Translations under genes and position numbers: made by a program
Part shown: positions 53,771 through 64,000 of the stretch, piece by piece
Layout: each line of letters opens with the position of its first letter
How positions within the stretch are numbered: the stretch's first letter is position 1
The notes under the pieces: generated by a model
What the model saw: only the letters and a program-made list of their open reading frames with translations
What the model was told of the DNA's origin: nothing
The model's database searches: none
Assembly: GCF_035046485.1 (NCBI RefSeq)
Contig: NC_085138.1
Span: forward strand, 433,553,265 to 433,617,264
Direction of reading: 5' to 3'
Length of the DNA: 64,000 nt
Source of the DNA: Aedes albopictus
Lineage: Eukaryota; Arthropoda; Insecta; Diptera; Culicidae

Positions 53771-55490
53771 CTGCTACTGCAAATTCAGAAAAAAAATACT
53801 TATTTTATGGACAGCCCCTTTGAAGTATTACATTATTTAAAAAATAGGCCCTTTTCAAATGTCATTCTCGAATAGTATAAATAAAAATTAGACAAAATCA
53901 AATAACAAATTTAATTCCATTAGATTCCAAGATTGTATTGACCAAGATGTTGGCTTTCACTGATTCAGTTTTGACTAAAAAAATACAACTTGAGCATATG
54001 GTACATGCAGTTGCTTCCAAATATTTCCCATTAATAAGAAAAAAAAAATAGATCAAATGTGCTGCCTCAAAATCGTCATACACAATCGAAATTATTTTTG
54101 ATCCCGCATTCACGTCGCTTCGATTTATTCCACTAAATTTTATAACGCTACCAATAACTCTAGTGATCCAATAAAAGCCCCATCAATCGGAATGCTCATT
54201 AGCATATCTGGCATATGAAAAATACCATTTTTTTTCCTCTCTCCGGCCAACTGTATCCCCGCAATGCTTCCGTGCCAAAAAGCCCCTATATCCTGCCAAA
54301 TGGCAAAGCAATATACAACGACGACGGATGTCAGCTGAGAATGGTGTGTCACACACTTGTGCTCGGCGCAAACAAACACTCGTCGTCTGCGTCGTCGTCG
54401 TCCCGGTCCCGGAGTCACTTTGGCCGTGTGTGCAATGGCACGCAATAAATCGCATGATGGCAGTCGGTTGTCGGTGAGCGTAGAGCGAGCGCCACCACCA
54501 CCACTGACTGCACTGACCCTCATCGGTTCGGATCGGATTGCGAGTTGCGAAAAATGTCGCGCTTATCGTGTGACTGTATGCTAATGAGGCTCTGGCAAAG
54601 GGTTGATAAAATTCGATTTATTTTATATGTTTTTCCTCTCAGAAAAGCCACACGCGTATTCCTACGTTCGTTTCCACACGCAGACAAACGTTTGACAGCC
54701 GACCTCGCGATGAATCATGAGGATTTTTTATTTGGCTCAGTATGGAAAGAACATTGTACTGGTATTCTGGGCAGTTTGATTGTTATGATCAGGATTGTAA
54801 AATGTCACGGAAATGTCATGAAAAAAATGTCATGACATTTTCCAATTTTACAATTTCTAATGCAAATTCGCATCCGTGAACACAAACCTTCAATAATGTT
54901 GATTGGTTATAGTGAAATAACGATTTCATCGATGAACATTTCTTGCTGGGGGCAGTGAAATAGGCAAATAATCAAATGACATGTTTTTAGATTTTACAAC
55001 CCTGGTTATGATGGCTCATGTGAGTGATTGGAAATAATGATTTGCGGTAACTGTGTGGCTTATCGAAGGAAACTCACATATGGAGACATAGCTACACCAC
55101 AGGAATCCAGCTCCTAATTTATGATAAAGATCTGTTTGGTGAAGCACCTCGGGAGGTATCGAAGTTTGCCACCTCTTTTCCTTTCCTATCTCTCTTTTTC
55201 GAGATAAAAAGAACATAATAGTGATTTAGATTATGGTTATCGTTATTGCATCAATTTCTGAGAATTATCAGAGGAAGTGAATGAATGAATTTAAATGTGG
55301 CGTGATGCTAGATGATTAAGTCATTAGTAATCAAGTTGTAGCCAGCCGTCCACTGAAGGGTTAGAGCTCTGACGAGACCTTTTACACCTAACTGCCCCGC
55401 GACATTGTCTTCCAACAGCGTAATTTCTTATCCTTCGTCCATAAAAGCAAATAAGGAAACGCTTCTTCCTTCGTTGTACAGGATAACGGG
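53771..55490. other. No gene recognised; one stray MITE end
   Basis: TTTTATGGACAGCCCCTTTG at 53796-53815 matches one end of the MITE at 26730-26891; the other end is missing. CGTCGTCTGCGTCGTCGTCGTC occurs near 54375-54400. Overlapping frames on both strands at 54140-54584 share this GC-rich triplet tract and have no domain. Confidence 0.4.
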
Positions 55491-55492
55491 TA

Positions 55493-56046
55493 CCCGAGCA
55501 GGAGAAAATAACTGAAGAATAAACTCAGGTTTGGAAAACCGAATACCTACAACCTGAATGAGGTATTAGGAAGCCCTGCATAACAGGTAAAATACCTAAA
55601 GTAATAACTGGTGTGTATTCTGTGCATAACACGTGAATATTGTCACCAGGTATGGCAATACCTAAATAATAATCGGCGATTTTTCCATAATTGCATAATA
55701 CCCCAAGCAGTCCTTAACACCAAACCAATACCACGTTGAGGTATTTAATCAATACCTACAAAATACTAAAGTATGTTATTTTCAATACAACGATAACAGA
55801 CCAATTCCTTGTCCTGGTATGATAACTTACTTTGGTATGCTGCAGTTAATAACATGTATACTTCATCTCTGGTGGTTAATAAAGGCTTGTAAGTTACAAG
55901 CGTGCGGAAAAATTTCAAATAACCTTAGATCTTGTTTATTTGTGACTAGTTGAACTTTAAGCTTTATTATCTCGGAATAAAGTTTTTGGCGCTTAGTTCG
56001 GTTTAGCAGAACCCCGGCCAGTGTCAGTTATTCGTTCCTGCTCGGG
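55493..56046 (+). mobile_element. GGTATT-rich MITE with CCCGAGCAGGA termini, 554 bp (copy 2)
   Basis: TA at 55491-55492 and 56047-56048 flanks CCCGAGCAGGAGAAAATAACTG and ...AGTTATTCGTTCCTGCTCGGG. It aligns with the reverse complement of 10291-10696 throughout, except for about 173 extra bases (55848-56020) near the right end. AATACC/GGTATT words are dense. Confidence 0.88.
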
Positions 56047-56048
56047 TA

Positions 56049-56640
56049 GTATACGGAAAGATGCCTTCGGGGGGACGAGTTGATAGATGAGGAGTTAACT
56101 CGATGAGTCGGCGTACCTAGGTAAATGAAGCAAAGAATGGTGCTTCAGCACCAAGTCACTGTCTTGTCATGACTTGCTATACCATTTCCCGTGACTATCG
56201 CTATTCAAGCAAGCTCTGCACAAACCGTTATAGTTACGCGTGAGAGTAGGAGTGCGCGTGTGCAAAGTCGCAAAGAAGAATATCAACAACATCAAATGCT
56301 TTGGACGTGCACTCCCACTTTCACTTCGGCACTATGGCAGCGCAGTTAATTATACCAACGAAATCAGTAGTGCACTTCCTATCTTCTAAATAGCTATCTA
56401 CCTTCTTCACCCTACTTCTTTCCACCCACTTCTCGTCTGCCCAAGTCTTCACCGGATGTTTTCACGGTGGAGGATGACCCATTTTGGGGTTAGGGTTCAC
56501 CTCTTGATTTGTGGTAAAACCTCGGGATCTGCGTGAGGAGGAGGGGGGGATTCCAGGTATTGTCTAATCAATTGCGTAATCTAGTGGTTTTACCTGTGTT
56601 CTTGGAGTCCCGCACATACACGCACACACACAGAGGACAC
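56049..56640. other. No gene recognised
   Basis: Complex sequence with an ACACATACACGCACACACACA tract near 56610-56630. No recognised frame. Confidence 0.4.
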
Positions 56641-56644
56641 ATAT

Positions 56645-56925
56645 TTTTTTTCCTCTAAACCATAGAGGGAAAAATCTGCTCAACAAACACCCTAACAGGA
56701 AGGTTAGGGTAGTGTGGGGTTAATGCCGTCTACTACAACAGTAGTTAAAGCCAGGACTATTCTCTTCTCGACCTACTAAAACACATTCCTATGGTCGCCA
56801 AACCCTTCGTCTCTCCGGAACCACCAAGAAGGCATTGCTTCAGAGAGGGGCTAGTGCACATCGCACCCTCAAGGTTAGCTGCGTAGCCTGCAGCAACGAA
56901 CATCGATGACTCGCTTTTGAGAGTC
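56645..56925 (-). repeat. Dispersed repeat, copy 2 (counterpart of 37075-37330)
   Basis: The reverse complement shows GAGGGTGCGATGTG, ATGCCTTCTTGGTGGTT, AGACGAAGGGTTTGGCG and ACCTTCCTGTTAGGGTGT in the same order as copy 1. It abuts the truncated 3' end of LINE copy D at about 56930. Confidence 0.65.
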
Positions 56926-56929
56926 CATC

Positions 56930-58076
56930 ACTCATCCCTACACATCCTCTGGACCATATTGTCCGTAGTTGTGTCCTCACCGCATGTAGCAAGCATGCGG
57001 TCACGCATTGTGCGAAAACGCGGGCACACGAACAAAACGTGTTCCGCCGTTTCCTCTAAACCATTGCACATTGGGCATTCGGGAGAATCCGCATGCCCGA
57101 AACGGTGTGATACTGTCGGAAGCAACCATGGCCTGAAAGGACCTGTGTCAGGTGGAATGTAACTTCCCCATGGCGTCTATTAATCCAACTATGTACCCTC
57201 GGTATCAACCTATGGGTCCACCTTCCTTTGGTGGAACTGTCCCACGCGCGCTGCCATTTGACCATAGAGGCCATCCTGACAGTCCTGCGTATGCCTCTTG
57301 TGCCGCGGATTTCGAAGCACTTCATGTCCTCACTGATAAGAATGCTGATAGGCACCATGCGAGTAATGACGCAGAGAGCGTCGTGTGACGCGGTACGGTA
57401 CGCGCTCGCAACCCTCAGGCACATAAGCCTGTAAGTACTTTCCAGCTTCCGTCGGTAGCATTTAGTACTTAGCGTAGTGCCCCACGCCGGGCCGCCATAC
57501 CTAAGTATGGACGTAGCAACACTAGCCAGAAGCTTGCGCTTACTGGCGTACACCGCAGAGCTACTGAACATCATCCGGGGCAGTGCCGCAATAGCTGTGG
57601 AGGCTCTTTTACAGGCATAATCGACGTGGCTACCGAAGGTAAGCTTATCATCGATCATCACGCCCAAGTGTTTGACGGAGCGGTTTGACAGGATAGTGCA
57701 CTCTCCTACACTGATCTCCGTCTGCTGCTCCGACTTTCGGTTGTTAACAACCGTCACCTCTCCTCTGTCTTGTGGTGAGCCAGCTCCAGTTTCCTGGACC
57801 GCATCCACGCCTCCACAACCTTGATCGAGTGATTGGTAGTCAACTTTACCTCCTCGATCGTTTCACCGTAGATACCGTACGCTCGAATGTCGTCGGCAAA
57901 TCCGACAATCACCACTCCCACTGGGTACTCTAACCTGAACACCTCGTCGTACATGACATTCCATAACACCGGACCCAGGATGGAACCTTGTGGGACTCCT
58001 GAGGTTATGTGAAAGCACTTCCGACCCACCTAAGTGTCGTAGACTAGTACGCGATTCTGAAAGTAACTTTCGAGAA
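56930..58076 (-). pseudogene. R1-clade LINE copy D, ORF2 RT to zinc finger
   Basis: Reading downward: SGVPQGSILGPVLWN, then GFADDI with both catalytic aspartates (about 57895), then IEEVKLTTNHSIKVVEAWM. A 5-nt duplication (CCTCT near 57755) shifts the frame. The following 250-codon frame (57808-57056) covers HLGVMIDDKLTFGSHVDYAC and RRKLESTYRLMCLRVASAYR. A 1-nt loss near 57110 shifts again before the C-x2-C-x8-H-x4-C finger (CPMCNGLEETAEHVLFVC). The copy is cut at about 56930. It is the least damaged RT in the window but cannot be translated in one piece. Confidence 0.85.
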
Positions 58077-58098
58077 TCTTGTACAGGTACTCCGGTAT

Positions 58099-59234
58099 TA
58101 GACGGGCTTGGTGGTCTAGTGGCTACCGCTTCTGATTTATATGCAGAAGGTCCTGGGTTCAATCCCTGGCCCGTCCCTTTCCTCCTACTTTGTATCTTTC
58201 TATACACTTTCTCTCTGCTCTCTACATATACAACTCATGTATATAAACATGTTCATAGCCGTCGCTAGAACAGAAACGGGTTGAAAAAGCCATTTCCCTT
58301 CCTTCCAAACTTTCACAGCACAGTGTCACAATCCTATTAGAAAACGCCTACAAGTTATGCAATCAAGCGAACTGTGCCGCACATCTTAAAAATAATAATA
58401 AAAAAAAAACACACACACACACACAATTCTATCACCTTCCTCTGGTATCCACACACCAATGTGTGAACCTTCTGCCAACCAATTCCCACCAACACTCCAA
58501 CATCCGCATGAATTTGTGCTGGCGCAGAGGTATATTCGGCCAGATGTGGATACAAACGATTGCAATCATCACTTCCTTGCCCCTTCCCCACATTGACCTG
58601 CAACCTGACGTGGCAGGCGCCATTGTCGCCTAAAAATAGAAGATCACCAACGCTCACACACTGAAGATGCCTGCTAGTCCCCGGCAGTTATCTCATTGGT
58701 CCTTGTGTGAGTGTAGCTGGTCTGGCGATACTGCACAGCAAATAATTTTGTAATTTCCAGGCGCGTAATTTCTGGCGATGTATCCATTTTTTTATGTAAT
58801 TTCACTCGGTTACATCGTTGTCCAACAATTTTCACAATCTCCATGTACATCCTGGTTGGCACCACAAAGTGTCAACAAACCCATTCCAGCAGATACCTAG
58901 AAGCAGAATCTTTTTTATCATCTATCCTCTAACTCGGTGAAATAGTCGAGAGGTAAGGGATACGCCTCTCAATCAGCGGATCAGTGTACGAATCCATGCC
59001 AATATTTTTCTTATATATGATCTTTCCGTCACTCCGGTTCTAGCGATTGCTAGACCTACTTTCAAGCTGGGCGGCTATTTTGTAGAAATAATGGAAATGA
59101 TGTAATTTGTACATCACTTTTACGACGCGACTAATGTGCAGCAAAAATGATGTGATATCACAAGAATTTTTTTGCTGTGTGGAGTAGCATCCACGGGCGG
59201 TCAATCAAGCTCAAGCTCAAGCTCAAGCTCAAGC
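58099..59234 (+). mobile_element. tRNA-headed SINE with 22-bp target duplication and (TCAAGC)n tail, split by a MITE
   Basis: The 22-bp LINE segment 58077-58098 is repeated exactly at 59235-59256, giving precise ends. The head has GACGGGC...GCCCGTC pairing, an A box TGGTCTAGTGG (about 58110-58120) and a B box GGGTTCAATCCC (about 58156-58167). The body contains an (AAT)n/(AC)n tract (58392-58431). The end is a run of CAAGCT repeats (59204-59234). Without the MITE at 58734-59179 it is about 690 bp. The long target duplication and simple-repeat tail show LINE-type retrotransposition. Confidence 0.85.
58734..59179 (+). mobile_element. CACAGCAAA-ended element with tRNA-like core, 446 bp
   Basis: Ends CACAGCAAATAATTTTG and TTTTTTTGCTGTG, flanked by TG rather than TA on both sides. 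A box TAGTCGAGAGG (58943-58953), B-box-like GTACGAATCC (58986-58995). It aligns in reverse with 39729-40171 over its length (for example AATGTGCAGCAAAAATGATG and GGTTCTAGCGATTGCTAG). Nested inside the SINE at 58099-59234. Confidence 0.82.
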
Positions 59235-59256
59235 TCTTGTACAGGTACTCCGGTAT

Positions 59257-60411
59257 CCCCAGACGCAAGTGCGCATCGGCAATAGCAGACCAGCTGGCGC
59301 TATTAAACGATTTCCCAACATCCACAGTTACTACCACACAGAACCACCTCTACTTCACACTGTTGCCGCAGTGCCATGACGAGATCCTCGCCATCTGTTG
59401 ACTCGTTCAGGTTCCTCATCTTCAGAGTCGCCTCCGCCGTCAGAGCCCTCACCTCCACACCTTCGCCCAGGACTTCTTCCGCCAACAGTTTGAAGGCGGC
59501 GCCCTTTCGCTCCTTGTCGCACTTTAGCTCGATAATCATCTCCCGTCGGCTCCGAGACCGTCGAGCTTGGCGTCGTTCCGCATCGCCTTCATGACGTCCG
59601 AGTACTTAGACTTTTCCGTCTTGATGACGAGCGCGTCGCCTTTGTCGCGTTTGGCACCTGCTATATTACGCCGTCGCGGTTTGGCGTCCCTAGCAACCTC
59701 TGCTTGCGGATTTTTCTTCTTCTTCCGCTTCCGCTCCTCCTTCGTCCAAGGTGGGTCCTCATCTTGGTTCGCCCTAACCCGTGGTACCTGAGGGCATATC
59801 ATCGGTCGCAACCCCCCATTCCCTTCCAACCGGGACGGGCCAGCCTTTTCAGGCCCACCCTTCCCAGCTTTCCGTGACGCCTGGCTGGGGTCCGACTTGC
59901 CGGCATTACTGCCGACCTTCGGGGTTATCACCCGCCTAGCCTTGCGGGCATCGCCAGACAGCTCCTCACCTGACGATTGCCTCACTAGCTTCTGCAATTG
60001 TTTGTCGTATCCCTTGCTTTTGCCGGTTCCGCAGCTGCCACAGCTTTCACGAGATTTTCGTGATTCTGCTTGGCATCATCAATCGACTTACGAAGTCGCA
60101 ACAGGGCCGTTTTCAGGTCCTTGCTAATTTTGGACTTCGTGAACGCAAAGTCGATGATTTTGCCGAGCTGCTGCACAGCAATATCTATCGCGGACATCCC
60201 CTCATGTCTTTGATTAACGGCCCTCATCAACCACGCTCTGTCCATGATCACCATCGGCTGGCATGTCGGTGGGATCGGAGCACCCACGCTGAACCTGCTT
60301 ACGCTGCTTCCCGCTCTTATCTCCTCACTTCTCCTAATCGGAGACCTCATCAACCCACTCCTTGCGAAGGAGTTGACTTCACCACTACCGCTACCTCCTG
60401 TATTGTGATCA
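59257..60411 (-). pseudogene. R1-clade LINE copy D, ORF1 joined to RT start
   Basis: Reading downward from 60411: ORF1 N-terminus (EVNSFARSGLMRSPIRRSEE), VMIDRAWLMRAVNQRHEGMS and KTALLRLRKSIDDAKQNHEN. A second frame (59997-59536) is rich in basic residues (KKKKNPQAEVARDAKPRRRN). The third frame (59539-59303) has MIIELKCDKERKGAAFKLLA and ESTDGEDLVMALRQQCEVEV. At about 59345 this runs straight into the RT (DVGKSFNSASWSAIADAL), so ORF1 zinc knuckles, endonuclease and RT N-terminus are deleted, as in copy B. Frameshifts separate the three ORF1 frames. Confidence 0.82.
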
Positions 60412-63400
60412 TTGGCGGAGGCAAAGGGGGGCAAGGGGGGGCACTTGACCCCCCTAACTCTAAATTTCCGTTAAAATTTCACTAGATACGCCAAAAAATG
60501 TTTCAGAAAATTAATAAAATATATAGAATCAATTTAGCGCCAGCAAATTTCACTAGATACGCCAAAACATGTTTCAGAAAATTAATGATTTAGATAGAAT
60601 CATTTTGGCGCCAGCCAATTTCACTAGATACGCCAAAAAATGTTTCAGAAAATTAATAAAATAAATAGAATAAATTTGGCGCCAGCAAGTTTCACTAGAT
60701 ACGCCAAAAAATGTCTCAGAAAATCAATAAATTATATAGAATCAATTTAGCGCCAGCAAATTTCACTAGATATGCCAAAACATGTTTCAGAAATAATTAA
60801 TAAATTATATAGAATCATTTTGGCGTCAGCAAATTTCACTAGATACGCCAAAAAATGTTTCAGAAAATTAATAAAATATATAGAATAAATTTGGCGCCAG
60901 CAAATTTCACTAGATACGCCAAAAAATGTTTCAGAAAAATTAATAAAATAGATAGAATCACTTGGGCGTCTGGAAGTTGAACTAGATTTGCCAAAGTAGT
61001 TTTTCCAACTTAAAGAAAATATTTGCTTTTTGGTCGGCTGCATTGGCGGAGGCAAAGGGGGGCAAGGGGGGGCACTTGACCCCCCTAACTCTAAATTTCC
61101 GTTAAAATTTCACTAGATACGCCAAAACATGTTTCAGAAAATTAATAAATTATATAGAATCATTTTGGCGCCAGCAAATTTCACTAGATACGCCAAAAAA
61201 TGTTTCAGAAAATTAATAAAATAAATAGAATAAATTTGGCGCCAGCAAATTTCTCTAGATACGCCAAAAATGTTTCAGAAAAATTAACAAAATAAATAGA
61301 ATCATTTTGGTGTCAGCAAATTTCACTAGATACGCCAAAAAAATGTCTCAGAAAATCAATAAAATATATAGAATCAATTTAGCGCCAGCAAATTTCACTA
61401 GATATGCCAAAACATGTTTCAGAAATAATTAATAAATTATATAGAATCATTTTGGCGTCAGCAAATTTCACTAGATACGCCAAAAAATGTTTCAGAAAAT
61501 TAATAAAATATATAGAATAAATTTGGCGCCAGCAAATTTCACTAGATACGCCAAAAAATGTTTCAGAAAAATTAATAAAATAGATAGAATCACTTGGGCG
61601 TCTGGAAGTTGAACTAGATTTGCCAAAGTAGTTTTTCCAACTTAAAGAAAATATTTGCTTTTTGGTCGGCTGCATTGGCGGAGGCAAAGGGGGGCAAGGG
61701 GGGGCACTTGACCCCCCTAACTCTAAATTTCCGTTAAAATTTCACTAGATACGCCAAAACATGTTTCAGAAAATTAATAAATTATATAGAATCATTTTGG
61801 CGTCAGCAAATTTCACTAGATACGCCAAAAAATGTTTCAGAAAATGATAAAATATATAGAATCAATTTAGCGCCAGCCAATTTCACTAGATACGCCAAAA
61901 CATGTTTCAGAAAATTAATAATTTATATAGAATCATTTTGGCGCCAGCAAATTTCACTAGATACGCCAAAAAATGTTTCAGAAAAATTAATAAAATAGAT
62001 AGAATCACTTGGGCGTCTGGAAGTTGAACTAGATTTGCCAAAGTAGTTTTTCCAACTTAAAGAAAATATTTGCTTTTTGGTCGGCTGCATTGGCGGAGGC
62101 AAAGGGGGGCAAGGGGGGGCACTTGACCCCCCTAACTCTAAATTTCCGTTAAAATTTCACTAGATACGCCAAAAAATGTTTCAGAAAATTAATAAAATAT
62201 ATAGAATCAATTTAGCGCCAGCAAATTTCACTAGATACGCCAAAACATGTTTCAGAAAATTAATGATTTAGATAGAATCATTTTGGCGCCAGCAAATTTC
62301 ACTAGATACGCCAAAAAATGTTTCAGAAAATTAATAAAATAAATAGAATAAATTTGGCGCCAGCAAGTTTCACTAGATACACCAAAAATGTTTCAGAAAA
62401 ATTAACAAAATAAATAGAATCATTTTGGCGTCAGCAAATTTCACTAGATACGCCAAAAATGTCTCAGAAAATCAATAAAATATATAGAATCAATTTAGCG
62501 CCAGCCAATTTCACTAGATACGCCAAAACATGTTTCAGAAAATTAATAATTTATATAGAATCATTTTGGCGCCAGCAAATTTCACTAGATACGCCAAAAA
62601 ATGTTTCAGAAAATTAATAAAATATATAGAATCAATTTAGCGCCAGCAAATTTCACTAGATACGCCAAAACATGTTTCAGAAAATTAATGATTTATATAG
62701 AATCATTTTGGCGCCAGCAAATTTCACTAGATACGCCAAAAAATGTTTCAGAAAAATTAATAAAATAGATAGAATCACTTGGGCGTCTGGAAGTTGAACT
62801 AGATTTGCCAAAGTAGTTTTTCCAACTTAAAGAAAATATTTGCTTTTTGGTCGGCTGCATTGGCGGAGGCAAAGGGGGGCAAGGGGGGGGGGGCACTTGA
62901 CCCCCCTAACTCTAAATTTCCGTTAAAATTTCACTAGATACGCCAAAACATGTTTCAGAAAATTAATGATTTATATAGAATCATTTTGGCGCCAGCAAAT
63001 TTCACTAGATACGCCAAAAAATGTTTCAGAAAATTAATAAAATAAATAGAATAAATTTGGCGCCAGCAAATTTCTCTAGATACGCCAAAAATGTTTCAGA
63101 AAAATTAACAAAATAAATAGAATCATTTTGGTGTCAGCAAATTTCACTAGATACGCCAAAAAATGTTTCAGAAAATTAATAAAATAAATAGAATAAATTT
63201 GGCGCCAGCAAATTTCTCTAGATACGCCAAAAATGTTTCAGAAAAATTAACAAAATAAATAGAATCATTTTGGTGTCAGCAAATTTCACTAGATACGCCA
63301 AAAAAATGTCTCAGAAAATCAATAAAATATATAGAATCAATTTAGCGCCAGCAAATTTCACTAGATATGCCAAAACATGTTTCAGAAAATTAATAAATTA

Positions 63401-64000
63401 TATAGAATCATTTTGGCGTCAGCAAATTTCACTAGATACGCCAAAAAATGTTTCAGAAAATTAATAAAATATATAGAATCAATTTAGCGCCAGCAAATTT
63501 CACTAGATACGCCAAAACATGTTTCAGAAAATTAATAATTTATATAGAATCATTTTGGCGCCAGCAAATTTCACTAGATACGCCAAAAAATGTTTCAGAA
63601 AAATTAACAAAAAAAAATAGAATCATTTTGGCGCCAGCAAATTTCACTAGATACGCCAAAAAATGTTTCAGAAAATTAATAAAATATATAGAATAAATTT
63701 GGCGCCAGCAAATTTCACTAGATACGCCAAAAAATGTTTCAGAAAAATTAATAAAATAGATAGAATCACTTGGGCGTCTGGAAGTTGAACTAGATTTGCC
63801 AAAGTAGTTTTTCCAACTTAAAGAAAATATTTGCTTTTTGGTCGGCTGCATTGGCGGAGGCAAAGGGGGGCAAGGGGGGGCACTTGACCCCCCTAACTCT
63901 AAATTTCCGTTCAAATTTCACTAGATACGCCAAAAAATGTTTCAGAAAATTAATAAAATATATAGAATCAATTTAGCGCCAGCAAATTTCCCTAGATACG
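60412..64000. repeat. 71-bp satellite with higher-order units capped by a G-rich segment
   Basis: The monomer (about 71 bp) contains CCAGCAAATTTCACTAGATA, CGCCAAAAAATGTTTCAGAA and AATTAATAAAATATATAGAAT. Two alternating subtypes read AATCAATTTAGCG and AATCATTTTGGCG. Blocks open with CATTGGCGGAGGCAAAGG plus a GGGGGGCACTTGACCCCCC stem-loop and close with a GGGCGTCTGGAAGTTGAACT segment and TTTTTGGTCGGCTG. Caps start at 60412, 61041, 61673, 62088, 62858 and 63849; the intervals 629, 632, 415, 770 and 991 differ by near-multiples of 71. The minus-strand frames beginning MPPPMQPTKKQIF are artefacts. The array runs off the window. Confidence 0.92.

Noticed and set aside
58101..58175. Functional tRNA gene (paired GACGGGC/GCCCGTC ends, A and B boxes)
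   Set aside because: The A box is offset relative to the acceptor stem, the T stem needs two wobble pairs, the anticodon loop is too long, and the sequence heads a retroposed element with a 22-bp target duplication.
60747..63914. Repeated minus-strand frames beginning MPPPMQPTKKQIF
   Set aside because: The start lies in the G-rich cap and the rest reads through 71-bp satellite monomers; identical artefacts recur in each higher-order unit.

Overview
The window looks like transposon-packed, non-coding chromosomal DNA of a culicine mosquito, most probably Aedes aegypti. The main clues are a Feilai-type tRNA-derived SINE, several copies of an R1-clade LINE, a BEL/Pao remnant, and many short TA- and TTAA-flanked inverted-repeat elements. 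I found no intact host protein gene, rRNA gene or functional tRNA gene. Almost every open frame longer than 60 codons is either a broken retrotransposon or an artefact of a stop-poor minisatellite.

Layout. 0.4-1.1 kb: 3' end of a BEL/Pao pol. 1.25-1.44 kb: a near-perfect 61-bp-arm hairpin. 4.2-10.3 kb: two R1-clade LINE copies on the minus strand. The second is split by a 2.8-kb pogo/Tigger-like element with TA duplications. 11.7-12.8 kb: a different LINE on the plus strand. 13.1-13.5 kb: a TA-flanked element with an internal tRNA-like region. 14.0-20.5 kb: a 12-bp-unit minisatellite, flanked by a degenerate ATGGTGCA repeat. 24.3 kb: a SINE. 24.9-25.45 kb: a third LINE type. 25.5-31.3 kb: one R1-clade LINE on the minus strand, interrupted by a 162-bp MITE, a 2.86-kb unclassified element full of ~150-bp tandem repeats, a 422-bp insertion and a TTAA MITE. 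32-38 kb: degenerate CCCCTGAAAC-type minisatellites, SINEs and MITEs. 39.7-51.4 kb: a second copy of the unclassified element, swollen to 11.6 kb by nested insertions that include two 1,096-bp foldback elements with 9-bp duplications and a 13-bp-unit minisatellite. 55.5-56.0 kb: a second GGTATT-rich MITE. 56.9-60.4 kb: another R1-clade LINE, split by a SINE that is itself split by a MITE. 60.4-64.0 kb: a 71-bp satellite with higher-order structure, running off the window.

The pieces do not form a pathway; they form a stratigraphy of insertions. In many cases an empty or related copy elsewhere in the window fixes the exact insertion boundaries and target duplications. The most unusual items are: (i) the satellite-carrying element with inverted GCCTTTCTCG ends and T-rich target duplications; (ii) the paired 1,096-bp long-arm foldback elements with a shared ~64-codon frame; (iii) TA-flanked elements that carry pol III A/B-box-like cores; (iv) a 3'-tail hairpin family with compensatory base changes; (v) LINE copies repeatedly deleted at the same point, one leaving an open 319-residue ORF1-RT fusion. 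All family names rest on motifs read by eye; no search was run.
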